Source: Rhizomys pruinosus | Lineage: Eukaryota; Chordata; Mammalia; Rodentia; Spalacidae | Assembly (NCBI GenBank): GCA_009823505.1 | Contig: VZQC01013830.1 | Span: forward strand, 561,933 to 625,932 | Direction: 5' to 3' | DNA length: 64,000 nucleotides | Notes under the pieces: model-generated | The model's input: the letters and a program-made list of their open reading frames with translations, nothing else | Databases searched by the model: none | What the model was told of the DNA's origin: nothing | Translations under genes and position numbers: made by a program | Shown: positions 12,035 through 22,944 of the stretch, piece after piece | Layout of the letters: each line of letters starts with the position of its first letter | Position numbering within the stretch: the stretch's first letter is position 1

Positions 12035-15000
12035 ACACAAACACCAAACCCCACAAAATAATAGTGCTTGGTTTCATTTACAGGAGGAATCTAATATAGT
12101 CAAATTCTTTCTTTTTTTTTCTTGGTCTTTTTTGAGACAGGGTCTCCCTTTAGTCCCAGCTGTCCTGGAGCTCACTCTGTAGACCAGGCTGGTCTTGAAT
12201 GCACAGAGATCCACCTGCCTCTGCCTCCCGAGTGCTGGGATTAAAGGCATGCGCCACCACGCCCGGCTCAGTCAAATTCTTAAACTAAGAAATGGGCATG
12301 GGAGAAGATCAAAGAAGACCTGACTCCCGAAATTGAAGTCTTATCAACTAAGTAGACAGTAGAACCAACTAGTAATGATCCAAAACAGAAAATGGTTTGC
12401 TCTTTCATAGTCTTCTCTCTTTCAGGCATGAAGTCATCAATATCAATCTAAAAAATAAGCCTGAGTGGTTCTTTAAGAAGAATCCACTTGGGCTGGTGCC
12501 AGTTGTGGAGAACAGTCAGGGCCACTTGGTCTGTGAGTCTGTCATCACTTGTGAGTACCTGGATGAGGTCTATCCTGAGAAGAAGCTACTGCCAAATGAC
12601 CCTTATGAGAAAGCTTGCCAAAAGATGGTCTTGGAGTTATTTTCCAAGGTATGTGGGAGAAACCTCAGCTCCCATTTGAAAAAAAACTTTTATTTTGTTT
12701 TAATCTAAATCGTGCTGTTACTTATATTGGGGCTGAGACTTGGGGGAGGGCAGCATAGGGGAAACGTGTTCTCATCCTTTTAGCCTGCCCTGCTAGCCCC
12801 CGCCCCCGCCATTTCCCCACTCTATCCATGCTGAATTAGTCTTCCCATATCTTTCTTTTTTTAAAAAAAATCTTTATTTATTTTTAATTTTATTTTATGT
12901 GTATGAGTGCACTGTCTGCATGTAGGTTGGTGCACCCGTGTCATGCAATGGCGCGGAGGTCAGAAGAGGGCATCGAATTCCCCTGGAACTGGAGTTAAAG
13001 ATGGTTCTTAGCTGCCATGTGGGTACTGGGAATGGAACCCCGGTCCTCTGCAAGAGCAGTTGGTGCTCTTAACCTCTGAGCCATCTCTCCAGCCCCTTCC
13101 CATATCTTTCAACTCTTACTAGAGGTCCGGCCTCCTCTCGCTTGGCCTGGGCATCTTTGATGTATGTGCTTGGACACTGCCAAGCTGGCCAGGACTCCAG
13201 CTCTAGTCCCAGATATGCTTCCTCACAAAGGCTGATGGCCCTCAACCCTCATAACGGCCTGCCTTCTCGGCTTGTACTGCACTGGGAATGTGAGCGCCCC
13301 GAGGGCAAAGGCTGTGTTTTGATCACCGGTCCTTTACTACCTGGGTTTGTAACTGGTTATGTAGCCTTCACATCATGAGACTTTGAGCAAGCTATTTGCT
13401 ATTTTACCTCTTGGTTCCTTAGTTTGTCTTTTGTAAACAGGTATAATCTGAAATGCCCCGAGCAGAAAGAGACACATGGTGCCTACCCAGCGTTAGCTCT
13501 TCTTGTCATGGCCACAGTGCTCAGCGCCAACATCACCCGTGTGTTGGCTGTAATTGTGCTGACTGCAGAAGAATGTGCTGGCATCTTAATTAGCATCAGT
13601 GCAGATTACTTCAAACTGGTAAAGAAATGACTGACAGACACTGTTTAGACATCCCTTGGCAGTATGGTCAATACATAAAGGAATACTTTGTCTATAGAGA
13701 AAGAAATTGGTTGTTAAAACATTTAGAAGATGGTAGACTTACCGGGAGAACATACTGTTTTAGGAGATATTGCAGAGTTGGCTAAGGAAGAGGGATCCTC
13801 CAGTTTAGTAGGATGAAGGCAGGACGACAGTGGGAGTGGCTGCCGGCAGGGGTTTATATAAAGGAAAGAGAACATTTACATCAAATGCTGGGGACCTCAA
13901 AAATGACTGCCAAGATGGTGGAGGAAATGGCTCAATGGGTAAGAGCGCTTGCTCTTTAATAAGCACGAGGACCTGAATTGGAATCCCCTGCACCCAGGTG
14001 AAAATCTGGGTATGGCTGCACATGCCTGTAACTCCAGCACTAGGGGAGGGGACAGGCGGCTCTGCACCCACAGCCTGCTGGCCAGCCTGCCTGCTTAGCT
14101 AAAGCAGCAGGTCCCAATTCAGTGAGAGAGACTGAAGGCATCACAGTGAGAGTGATAGAGGAAGGCACCCAGCGTCCTGCTGTGCCCTCCGCATGCACGT
14201 ATGGGTTCACTGCACTCCCCCGCATATACACACAGTAAGAATTAGTACTAAGAGATTTACTGCACTGTTTAGGAAGGAACTGAGTATGAGAAGTAAAACG
14301 GGATACCTACCATTATTTCTGTTTATACTCAGGATAAATGTGTCCTATGTAGCACATGTTACTGACCTTCCAGCCACAACTCATCATACAAGAAATACAC
14401 CCGTCCTGCTGTGCCTGGCTAATACGCTTCACTCCTGGAAATCTGGAAGGACATACACACTAAAACACTAAGAGTATAAAGCTCTGGTGCCGTCTATATC
14501 TCACTGGAGACATGAAAAAACAAAGCTATAATCAAGTACACTTATAGGGATTGCCAAAATCAGGGGCATTTCAAAGGGAACTGATGGGAAATAATATGGA
14601 GCAGATTTTCAGGGGAAGCAAGGGTCAAACACTAGGCAGGCACGGATGGACGTGGAGATAAGGGGCTGCCTGCAAACCTTCAGTTCCAGTAAGGGTCAGC
14701 TGTACTGACACTGAGGAAACATCCTGAGATTCTGTTTCTACAACTACCCGTTTCCTTTACCTGGGATGAATGGGCTTTTTCACTCTTACAATGGAGTGCT
14801 CTCAAAGAGTCAGGTATCAAAACATGCAACATGACCACACCCATTAAAGCCTCTGCTGTGACAGCTGTCAAGTCTTCGGGTAGTCACTTCCATTTTGAAT
14901 AGTCTGCTGTTCTCTCCAAGGTAGACCTGAGAAACTTCTCCTTTCCCGGCTTCCTTTGCAGTTGGGGCCAAGGCTTGAGATCTAAGCTTTTCAGGTCAGA

Positions 15001-17680
15001 CACACATGGCAGCCTTCAACAGAGACTCGTGCAGTATGAGGGCAATGGGTCCAGTGTGCGATGCTGGTGCTGCCGAGAGAGGTGGCTGCTGGTTTCAGGG
15101 CCAGTGGTGCCTACGAGATCAAGTTCCAGGGGAGCCGTGGCATCAGGGCGTCTAGTGGCCCCAGAGGTCACTTTCTGACACCAGTACAGACTCACATGAG
15201 TGCTCAGTGAGCATTGGCAGCAGCTGACCCGTCCCATTAGGCCAGTTCTCCGCATGATTTTACAAAGTTCTCTTAGTTCTCGGCCTATGGACTTCCGCTC
15301 AGAGTCTACATAGGAATTTTTGCCTCAGATTTGCCAAAGAAGGTTCTGTTATTGTGAATTACAAAATCCTGATCAACTGAACATCCTGGGCTACAAAACT
15401 GTTAGGCCATGGTCTCTATAAACACTGGGGCTTGGTACACACTGTCTTTTCTACAGCCTGCTGGATGGATACCGGAACTATGAGGATGCTACTATGCTTT
15501 CATGCTACAGAGGCGAGGTCCTTTTCAACTGCTTTGACAAAACACTCTGACCAGTACCAACATGGGGAGGAAAGGGTTTATTCATCTTATATCTCCTGGT
15601 CACAGTTCATGACTGAGGGAGCTCAAGGCAGGAACTCAGCACAGGAACCTGGAGGCAGGAGCCAAAGCACAGGCCATGGAGGAGTGCTGCTTACTGGCTT
15701 GCTCCCCTGGCCCATGTTCAGCCTGTTTTTCTAAACAATAGAGAACAACCTGCCCCCCCGGGGGGGGGGTGGCACCACCCACCATGGGCTGGGCCCTCCT
15801 ACATCACTCAACAATCAAGAAAATACCCCACAGACATGGCCACAGGCCAGTCCAATGGAGGCAAGTCCCCAGTTGAGGCTCCCTCAACCCAGGGGTGTCA
15901 AGTTGATACTAATATATGCAGCACACTGATGAACTAAGAAATTCTTCTCTGTCCAGGTGCCAGCTCTGATAGTAAGATTTATTGTAATTCAAAATAAAGA
16001 CGAGCATTCTGATGTAAAAGAACAACTGCGGAGAGAACTCAGCAAGCTGGAGGAGGTAATGGTTTCTCAAGCTTCTATCACAGTAAAGGACAACGGAATC
16101 TCCTTTCCTCCTCCTCCCACTGTTTTTTTTTCATATTCCCATTGTTCAAGTCACTTCCTGGCAATTAGAAATAATATCATATAAAAAAGTTTACAACAGA
16201 TTTCTGAAACCGTTTGACTGATGATATAAGTCAAAACACCTAAAAGTGCCAGAGTGGGCTTGTTTTTACTTTTATTTATTTTTCTGAGACCAGGGTCACT
16301 GCATATCAGCTAGCCTTGAATCCACTATGTAGCCCATACTGGCCTTAACCTATGATCTTCCTTCCTCAACCTTCTGAATCCTAGGTTATAGGCGTGCACT
16401 GCCACACATGGTTTATGGGCTTTAAGTATTTATTACATCAACATTAAAATAAAAATGAAGAGGAGGGCATAGTGGTGCATCCCTTTAATCCCAGCACTTG
16501 GGAGACAGAGGCAGGCAGATCTCTACCAGATCAAGGCCAGCCTAGTCTCATAGTGAGTTCCCAGGCCACTGGGGCTACAGGGAGACCTTGTCTCAAACAA
16601 CCAAAATAAAAATAAGAATTAAAAATAACAATGAAAAAAAATTACATTTTTTCACAAATGTCATCTATTTCCATTTTTCCATTCTTGTTTCCAGTCCATG
16701 CTCACAAACTTTTTTTAAAAATAATAATTTGAGGGCTGGAGAGATGGCCTAGCAGTTAAGAGCACCAACTGCTCTTGCAGAGGACCCGGGTTTGATCCCC
16801 AGCACCTACATGGCGTCTTTGACTCCAGTTCCAGGGGAATCCGACGCCCTCTTCTGACCTCTGAGGCATTGCACGACATGTACATAAACCTGCATGCAGA
16901 CAGTAAATTCGTACACACACAAAAATAAATAAATAATTAAAAAATAATAATAATTTGAGGCTGGAGAGATGGCTCAGTGGTTAAGAATACTGGGTGCTCT
17001 TGAAGAGGGCCAGGCTTGGGGCTGGAGAGATAGCCTAGCGATTAAGAGCACTGATGCTCTTGCAGAGGACCCGGGTTCGATCCCCAGCACCCACATGGTG
17101 GCTAAGAACTGTCTGTAACTCCAATTCCAGGAGAACTCCAGTTCCAGGGGAATCCGAGACCCTTTTCTGACCTCCGCGGCATTGCACGACACGGGTGCAC
17201 AGACCTGCATGCAGACAATAATACATTCATACACATACAAAAATAAATAATAAAAAAAATTAAAAAAAAAAAAAGAGGGCCAAGCTTGATTCCCAGCACC
17301 CAGATAACAATGGTTCATAACTCCAGGTCCAGGGGATCCAACACCCTCTTCAGACCTCTCTGGGCATTGCACAACATGGGCGTACTTACATACATGCAGG
17401 CAATACACTCATACACATAAAATAAAAATAACAAATAAAACATTAAAAATAATAATTTAAACTAAGTGCAACAGAAAATAGATCTCATTGTATTCCTTTT
17501 TTTTTTTTTCTTCCAGCAGATTATATAATAAACCCAGGCATGGTGGCGCATGCCTTTAATCCCAGCACTCAGGAGGCAGAGGCAGGGGGATCTTTGTGGG
17601 TTCAAGGCCAGCCTGGTCTACATAGCAAGTTCCAGGACAGCTGGGGTTACAGGGAGACCCTGTCTCAAAAAGACCAAAAA

Positions 17681-17715
<35 letters not shown>

Positions 17716-20700
17716 ATATACAGTTTCCACTACAAACCTTGCCATAAATCACACAGGCATTTGAAGAGGCCCAGATGTTTTTCTTTGGGGGAGGATTGTC
17801 TTTTGGGCCTGGAGACAGAACTTTCTTCTTGGCCTTGAAGTGCTCCATTTGCACTTAGCCAGAAGTTATAAGGTGCAGTTGCTGTCTTTAATGGGAATGC
17901 CTCCTAACATTTTACCAGTAAGCATGATGTTTGTTCTACATCTTTTCACTAAGTTCCTTTCTATCACTTTTTTTTTTTTCCAGACAAGTTCTCACTACAT
18001 AGATCTGGTTGGTCTGGACTCTTTATGTAGGCTGGCCTTGAACTCATAGAGATCTAATTGCCTCTGCTTAACATGTACTGAGATTAAAGATGTATGCCCC
18101 AGTGTCTGCCCAACTTTACCAATTTTTAAAAAATTTTTTAATTAATTTTATTTATTTCTGTATGTGTATGAATGTACTGTCTGCATGCAAGTCTGTGCAC
18201 CCGTGTCGTGCAATGCCGTGGAGGTCAGAAGAGGGTGTCGGACTCTCCTGGAACTGGAGTTCTCCTGGAATTGGAGTCCCAGACGGTTCTCGGCCGCCAT
18301 GTGGGCGCTGGGGATCGAACCCAGGTCCTTTGCAAGAGCGGTCAGCGCTCTTAACCGCTAGGCCATCTCTCCAGCCCAACTTTACCAATTTTTAAATGAA
18401 ATTATGAGTGATGACTTTTTTGACATCTGTTAAATCTATAAAAATATTCATAGAATTTTTTACATCTATAGAAATATTCATAGAATTTGTTCCCTTTAAT
18501 ATGACAGTTGTGGTCTTACTGACAGATTTTTCTGGGATATATCTACCTGCTCTCAGTGGAGTTTCATATGCATTGTAGAATTAGTTAATAAAGGATTTCT
18601 ACATGTGTGTTCACCAAGTTTGACCCATAATTTACTATTCTGGTGATATCTTTATCTGGCTTTGGTATCATGGATAGTCTAACCTCTTAAAATGGGTTTG
18701 GTAACTTCTTGTTTTTCTGATCTCTGAAACTAATAGGGAGACGGGCTGTTTTGATAAAACATTGGCATCTACTGTCCCGTGCAGTACAATTTTCATTATC
18801 AGTTCAATTTGTTTACTAGTAATTGATTTGGGGTTTTTACATTTCTTCTTTTTGTTGTTTTTGAGACAGGGCCTCCTTGTAGCCCCAGCTGGCCTGGAAC
18901 TCAGGATGTAGACCAGACTGACTTTGAACTCACAGAGACCCACCTGCCTCTGCCTCTGGAGCGCTGGAATTAAAGGCTTGGGCCACCATGGGTAGGTTTA
19001 TTTTTATTATTAAATCAATTTTGATAATAACATTTTTTCTGTGGGACAGTGTGGAAGCTGAAAAGACACAATTTATATTCTCCAGATGATTACAGTTTGG
19101 TGGAGGGAAAGCAAATATTTAGATAGAAACAATCCATCTAGACAGCATTACATGTTCCTTGAGGAAAACTATGGAGGTTATTTATAATGGGCAAATTGGT
19201 TTGGCATTGGTCTTTTAAAATTCTTTGCCATTTGTGTGTGTGTGTGTGTGTGTGTGTGATGAATCTTAGTCACTTTCACCCACCATTGGTCCTAGCTTAA
19301 TTATCCAAAGGATACTGTCCATTTCCCTATTAGGCAAAATCCCAGTAATCAAGCATCCAGGCTTTTTTTTTTTTTTTTGGTCTTTTCGAGACAGGGTCTC
19401 CCTGTAGCCCCAGCTGACCTGGAACTCGCTCTGTAGACCAGGCTGGCCTTGAACTCACAGAGATCTGGCTGCCTCTGCCTCCCAAGTGCTAGGATTAAAG
19501 GCATGTACCACCACACCCAGCCAAGTCACCATCTTAAACTTCAGAAACATGCCACTTGTTCTTAGTGTTATCCAGATAACTGACATTTAACAGTTAATTT
19601 AGTTTATTTCTAGAGTTTTTTGTGGTCTTTTTGAAACAAGTTCTCCCTGTAGCCCTAGCTGCCCTGGAACTCACTATGTAGACCAGGGTGGGCTTAAACT
19701 CACAGAGGTCCTCCTGTCTCTGTGTCCCAAGTGCTGGGATTAAAAGGCATGTGCTGGGGGCTGGAGAGATGGCCTAGTGGTTAAGAGCGCTGACCGCTTC
19801 TGCAGAGGACCCGGGCTCGATCCCCAGCACCCACATGGCGGCCAAGAACCGTCTGAGACTCCAATTTCAGAAGAACTCCAGTTCCAGGGGGAATCCGAGA
19901 CCCTCTTCTGACCTCCGCGGCATTGCACGACACGGGTGCACAGACTTCCATGCAGACAGTACATTCATACACATACAGAAATAAATAAAATTAAAAAAAT
20001 AAAAGGCATGTGCCACCATGCCTGGTTATTTCTAGGATATTTTAAGTACATTTTAAATTAAACTGAAAATGACATATGGAGAAGTTTCCAATGCATAATA
20101 GTAAAACTTGACAATTTTTTCTTTACAAAGTGAACACATCATGCTACCAGCACACATATGAAGAAACCAAATTAGCTTAGCTTTTATCTAATTTTAGTCA
20201 TTCTAATGACCAAACAGTGGTACTGCATTTTTGTTTTAAGTCTCATTTCATGACAACTAATTCAGCTGTTCACCTTTCAAATGATTACTGAACATTTGGA
20301 CATCCTCTGTTTTCAAAGTGAAAGTCCTACCGATTTTTCTGATAGTTTGCCATTTTCTTATTCCCTAGGATTTCTATTCAGAATGCCAGTTCTTTGTATT
20401 AGGGTTCTTGTGCCATGATTTTATTTTTCTTCATTTTCTTATTTAGTAAATTGTTTCATTTTATATATATTCAACAGATTCTAAACAATATTTTAAGTTT
20501 TTCCCATATAAAATTTCACCTTAGAGGCCAGCCTGGTCTACGCAGCAAATTCCAGGCCAGCTGGGACTAAAGGGAGACCCAGTCTCAAAAAGACCACAAA
20601 AAAATCAGGGTGTGGTGGCACACGCCTTTAATCCCAGCACTTGGGATGTAGAGGCAGGCAGATCTCTGTGAGTTTGAGGCTAGCCTGGTCTACATAGTGA

Positions 20701-22087
20701 GTTCCAGGTCAGCTGGGTTACAGAGACCCTATCTCAAAAAGACCAAAAAATAATAATAATAGTCCATCTTGGATATGTCAGGATAAAAACTATTGCTTAG
20801 ACCTAATTTGCCTTCATCATTTCTTATGATTTTTTGCTAGGCACACAATTCTTTTATTTTCTTTAATATCTAGGCTCTGACTAAGAAGAAGACAACCTTC
20901 TTTGGTGGGAACTCTGTGTCTATGATTGATTACCTCATGTGGCCCTGGTTTCAAAGGCTGGAATTACTGGAGCTAAATGAGTAAGGCATTTGAATATTTT
21001 GTGCATAATTTAGGATGAAAATTGTACCAGTATATATTGAAATTTTCCTGAGCTAAAGTAAATATTTAATAGAACTGGCATAGATGAGACCAAGCAGATG
21101 GAAAGTGCTAGGCTGTGCAGGACCTGTTAGATTACCTATTCACTACTCACCTCATCCCTGGGGACCAGGAGACGTCTGTGACATGAGTATAATGGCTTAA
21201 AATTTACTGCCTTGCTGATTGGAAATCCCTGAGGATGTAAATTTTTATAAAAATACTGTTGCATGCCTTGTAACCTCTTTCCTCTTAAAATGACCATATT
21301 TATTCCTCTTCTGTGAAAAAAGACCTCTTTGATACCACTCAGATCTAATACCTTTCTAGTCTATTGCATTCATTTTAAAACAATGTTTTTCCCCTTATTT
21401 TATTATTATTTTATTTATTTTTTCTTTTTTTTTGTTTTTTTAAATTTTTTTTTGACAAAGGAAATTTTTTTTTTTTTTTTGCTTTTTCAAGACAGGGTCT
21501 CCCTGTAGCCCCAGCTGGCCTGGAGCTCACTATATAGACCAGGCTGGCCTTGAACTCACAAAGATCTGCCTGCCTCTGCCTCCCAAGTGCTAAGATTAAA
21601 GGCGAGTGCCACCACGCCCCTCATTTTATTATGTGTATCAGTGTTTTGCTTGAATGTAAGTGCACCTATGAGTGCAATGCCTGAAGAGGCCAGAAGAGGG
21701 CACTGGATCTCCTGGAACTGGAGTTGGTTGTTAGCTGCCATGTAGGTGCTGGGAACTGAATGACATCCTCTACAAGAGCAGCCAGTGCTCTTAACCACTG
21801 AGCTCCTAGCACATCAGTAACTCCAGTTCCAGGGGACCCAACACCTTCTTCTGGTCTCCTCAGGCATTGCACACACAGTGTGTATACATACATACAAGCA
21901 AAACATTCGTACACATAAAGTAAATAATAAACAAAATTACTTTAAGCCAGGCATGGTGGCGCACGCCTTTAATCCTAGCACTTGGGAGGCAGAGGCAGGC
22001 GGATCTTTGTGAGTTCAAGGCCAGCCTGGTCTACAGAGTGAGTTCCAGGACAGCTGGGACTACAGGGAGACCCTGTCTCAAAAAAGA

Positions 22088-22119
<32 letters not shown>

Positions 22120-22393
22120 AAACAAACAAAAAAACCAACTTTTTAAAGGGCTAGGGAAAAACAAAACTGCAGTGATAGTATGAGACTGCAATGCCAAGCG
22201 AGTGAATCAGCTCACATCTCCCATCTTTTCTTCTCATAGGTGTGTAGCCCATATGCCCAAACTCAAGCTTTGGATGGCAGACATGCAGAAGGATCCCACA
22301 GTATCAGCCCTCCCGCTTGATGCTAAGACCCTCCGTGGTTTCTTGGGTCTGTACCTCCAAGACAGTCCTGAGGCCTGTGATTATGGGCTCTGA
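8830..22393 (+). CDS. GSTO1: Glutathione S-transferase omega-1, six coding exons (gene span)
   Basis: Spliced CDS: 8830-8866, 9006-9114, 12426-12648, 15957-16055, 20874-20980, 22240-22393 (729 nt, 242 residues plus TGA). All introns are GT-AG and the reading frame is continuous. The enzyme is a cytosolic omega-class GST: thiol transferase, dehydroascorbate reductase and monomethylarsonate(V) reductase using glutathione (family knowledge). The N-terminal thioredoxin-like domain is roughly residues 22-101; the helical domain runs to the end. Visible active-site features are Cys33 in MRFCPFA, Lys60 in LKNKPEW, Val73, and Glu86-Ser87; these equal human C32, K59, V72, E85, S86 shifted by one, because the N-terminus ([13 protein letters not shown]) is one residue longer. 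The C-terminus is PEACDYGL, as in the human protein. The start is the first in-frame ATG, with a purine at -3. The paralogue GSTO2 follows on the same strand. Exon 4 is the most diverged part compared with what I recall of human GSTO1. Confidence 0.97.
9006..9114 (+). CDS. GSTO1: GSTO1 coding exon 2 (catalytic cysteine)
   Basis: Acceptor tgcag at 9005, donor GTGAGG at 9115. Encodes residues 13-49, including [19 protein letters not shown] with the omega-class catalytic Cys33. Length is 109 nt, the same as GSTO2 exon 2. Confidence 0.96.
9682..9945 (-). mobile_element. B2 SINE with internal duplication
   Basis: Target-site duplication ttaagatgcatctt at 9668-9681 and 9946-9959. Carries the doubled ggaactggagt/ggaattggagt module. 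In GSTO1 intron 2. Confidence 0.95.
9985..10125 (-). mobile_element. B1 SINE
   Basis: Antisense B1: cagggtctccgtgtagc through gcaccaccacacttggc. Diverged. Confidence 0.85.
10126..11960. other. GSTO1 intron 2 interior
   Basis: An A tract at about 10266-10285, then AT-rich single-copy sequence with no recognisable element or exon. Confidence 0.5.
11968..12044 (+). repeat. (CA)n microsatellite
   Basis: Interrupted CA dinucleotide run with occasional CATA units, in GSTO1 intron 2. Confidence 0.95.
12109..12268 (-). mobile_element. B1 SINE
   Basis: Near-consensus antisense B1 ending in gccaccacgcccggctc, flanked by agtcaaattctt direct repeats (about 12097 and 12269). About 150 bases before GSTO1 exon 3. 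Confidence 0.95.
12426..12648 (+). CDS. GSTO1: GSTO1 coding exon 3
   Basis: Acceptor tttcag ending at 12425, donor GTATGT at 12649. 223 nt encoding about residues 49-123: [16 protein letters not shown], the cis-proline loop (VPVVENSQ), and the glutathione gamma-glutamyl-binding Glu86-Ser87, then the start of the helical domain ([19 protein letters not shown]). Confidence 0.97.
12856..13095 (-). mobile_element. B2 SINE
   Basis: Target-site duplication cttcccatatctttc at 12841-12855 and 13096-13110. In GSTO1 intron 3. Confidence 0.95.
13340..13460 (+). repeat. MIR fragment
   Basis: Core-like actttgagcaagctatttgc ... ccttagtttgtcttttgtaaa, the ancient mammalian MIR pattern. Confidence 0.55.
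13915..14240 (+). mobile_element. B3-type SINE
   Basis: B2-like head (aaatggctcaatgggtaaga, gaggacctgaattgg) followed by the longer B3/RSINE body (gcacatgcctgtaactccagc) and a CA-rich tail. Confidence 0.7.
14241..15514. other. GSTO1 intron 3 interior
   Basis: No recognised element or supported exon; short frames here lack flanking splice logic. Confidence 0.5.
15515..15930 (+). repeat. Dispersed rodent repeat, copy B
   Basis: Reads aacactctgaccag, ggaggaaagggtttattca, ggctgggccctcctacatca and ggggtgtcaagttgata, matching copies A and C. Ends just before the GSTO1 exon 4 acceptor. Confidence 0.65.
15957..16055 (+). CDS. GSTO1: GSTO1 coding exon 4
   Basis: Acceptor gtccag, donor GTAATG at 16056. 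33 codons (residues 124-156) in phase 0 on both sides: [10 protein letters not shown]...RRELSKLEE. This is helical-domain sequence, one codon shorter than the GSTO2 equivalent, and it ends in the conserved KLEE. Confidence 0.94.
16275..16410 (-). mobile_element. Old B1 SINE
   Basis: Diverged antisense B1: ctagccttgaatccactatg and gcactgccacacatgg. Confidence 0.65.
16462..16610 (+). mobile_element. B1 SINE
   Basis: Sense B1: ggcatagtggtgcatccctt, aatcccagcacttgggagac, ggctacagggagaccttg. Confidence 0.85.
16734..16945 (+). mobile_element. B2 SINE (outer insertion)
   Basis: Target-site duplication aataataatttgag at 16720-16733 and 16946-16959. It inserted at the head of the next B2. Confidence 0.93.
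16958..17455 (+). mobile_element. B2 SINE interrupted by another B2
   Basis: 5' part 16958-17018 and 3' part 17289-17455 are one element (ctggagagatggctcagtgg ... cccagataac ... acacataaaataaaaa), split by the copy at 17019-17273. Confidence 0.9.
17019..17273 (+). mobile_element. B2 SINE nested inside a B2
   Basis: Flanked by agagggccaggcttg (17004-17018) and agagggccaagcttg (17274-17288). Carries the 17-base internal duplication (aactccaattccaggagaac). Confidence 0.93.
17530..17718 (+). mobile_element. B1 SINE with (AAAT)n tail
   Basis: Sense B1 (aggcatggtggcgcatgcct) with an expanded AAAT tail at 17678-17717. Confidence 0.93.
17968..18111 (-). mobile_element. B1 SINE, diverged
   Basis: Antisense B1: gacaagttctcactacatag, ggctggccttgaactcatag. 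A B2 lies at its right edge. Confidence 0.75.
18131..18377 (-). mobile_element. B2 SINE with internal duplication
   Basis: Target-site duplication aactttaccaatttttaaa at 18112-18130 and 18378-18396. In GSTO1 intron 4, inverted relative to the B2 cluster near 17 kb. Confidence 0.95.
18845..18990 (-). mobile_element. B1 SINE
   Basis: Antisense B1 with tgagacagggcctccttgta and cttgggccaccatggg. Confidence 0.88.
19234..19258 (+). repeat. (TG)n microsatellite
   Basis: Uninterrupted TG run of about 12 units in GSTO1 intron 4. Confidence 0.9.
19362..19525 (-). mobile_element. B1 SINE
   Basis: Antisense B1 with a T tract and tcgagacagggtctccctgt. Confidence 0.93.
19610..20032 (-). mobile_element. 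B1 SINE split by a B2
   Basis: B1 parts 19610-19754 and 20000-20032 (gccaccatgcctgg). The shared target taaaaggcatgtgc appears on both sides of the B2. Confidence 0.92.
19755..19999 (+). mobile_element. B2 SINE inside a B1
   Basis: Target-site duplication taaaaggcatgtgc at 19741-19754 and 20000-20013. Carries the internal duplication variant. Confidence 0.95.
20520..20755 (+). mobile_element. B1 SINE pair (3' half, then full copy)
   Basis: 20520-20605 is the 3' half of a sense B1; 20606-20755 is a full sense B1 ending in (AAT)n. Both sit about 120-350 bases before GSTO1 exon 5. Confidence 0.88.
20874..20980 (+). CDS. GSTO1: GSTO1 coding exon 5
   Basis: Acceptor tctag at 20873, donor GTAAGG at 20981. 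107 nt encoding residues 157-192, with the strongly conserved GST helical-domain block [20 protein letters not shown]. Confidence 0.96.
21475..21625 (-). mobile_element. B1 SINE
   Basis: Antisense B1 (agacagggtctccctgtagc ... gagtgccaccacgcccc) in GSTO1 intron 5. Confidence 0.92.
21626..21808 (-). mobile_element. Old B2 SINE
   Basis: Diverged antisense B2: ggccagaagagggcactgg and agtgctcttaaccactgagc. Confidence 0.8.
21809..21940 (+). mobile_element. B2 3' fragment
   Basis: Sense B2 3' half from aactccagttccaggggacc to acacataaagtaaataataa. It lies head to head with the antisense B2 before it. Confidence 0.75.
21945..22138 (+). mobile_element. B1 SINE with long A tail
   Basis: Sense, near-consensus B1 with an A tract of about 30. 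Ends about 100 bases before GSTO1 exon 6. Confidence 0.93.
22240..22393 (+). CDS. GSTO1: GSTO1 coding exon 6 and stop
   Basis: Acceptor catag at 22239. Encodes residues 192-242: [21 protein letters not shown] through [14 protein letters not shown], then TGA at 22391-22393. Confidence 0.96.
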
Positions 22394-22560
22394 AGAGGAG
22401 TCCGCAGTGAATGGTTGTTGCTCTTCTCTGATATGAATAACACGATTTTGTCAAGTACTCTCACTGGCTCATCTCACTGATTTGACATTATGGCCTAATA
22501 GGGTTTCCTTAAGGCCGTCCTTCCACCCAGCAGTGTGAGCCACTCTTCTGTTTCTATTTC
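22394..22560 (+). terminator. GSTO1: GSTO1 3' UTR with a non-canonical poly(A) signal
   Basis: No canonical AATAAA follows the stop closely. The nearest match is AATAAC at 22436-22441 in tgaataacacgatttt, about 43 nt after the stop, where a short GSTO 3' UTR would be expected to end. Assigning cleavage here is inference; the true 3' end could lie further downstream. Confidence 0.35.
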
Positions 22561-22944
22561 AAGATACTCAATCCTGATGCTTCTAACAGCCTTCACTGAA
22601 TATCCCCAAACCATCACCTTTGGGTAGATCTAGATCTCTATTTATGGACAGTTTTCACTGGGATACCTTGCCATTTCATGAAATGTCAAGTTCTTGTCTT
22701 CTGGATTCTGAATTGGGGACTTTGAATTCCTCATTCTTTCCTCTCCACCATCAACTCGCTTCCATTCTTTCTTATTCCTGTTACTACTGAAGATCAAATC
22801 CAAATCCTCTCAAAGCTAAGTTACCTGGTAGTCGGTAGCCTCCTGTTTGATCTCCCAACCTCTAACTTCTAGCCCTTCAAATCTTTCAGATCCCATGTTA
22901 GTCATCAGTAGCTGTTCTCATACAGGCAAACACCGTTGTATTCG

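Noticed and set aside
16734..17273. tRNA genes suggested by A/B-box text (cctagcgattaagagc, gggttcgatccccagc)
   Set aside because: These are B2 SINE pol III boxes; no cloverleaf anticodon arm is present.
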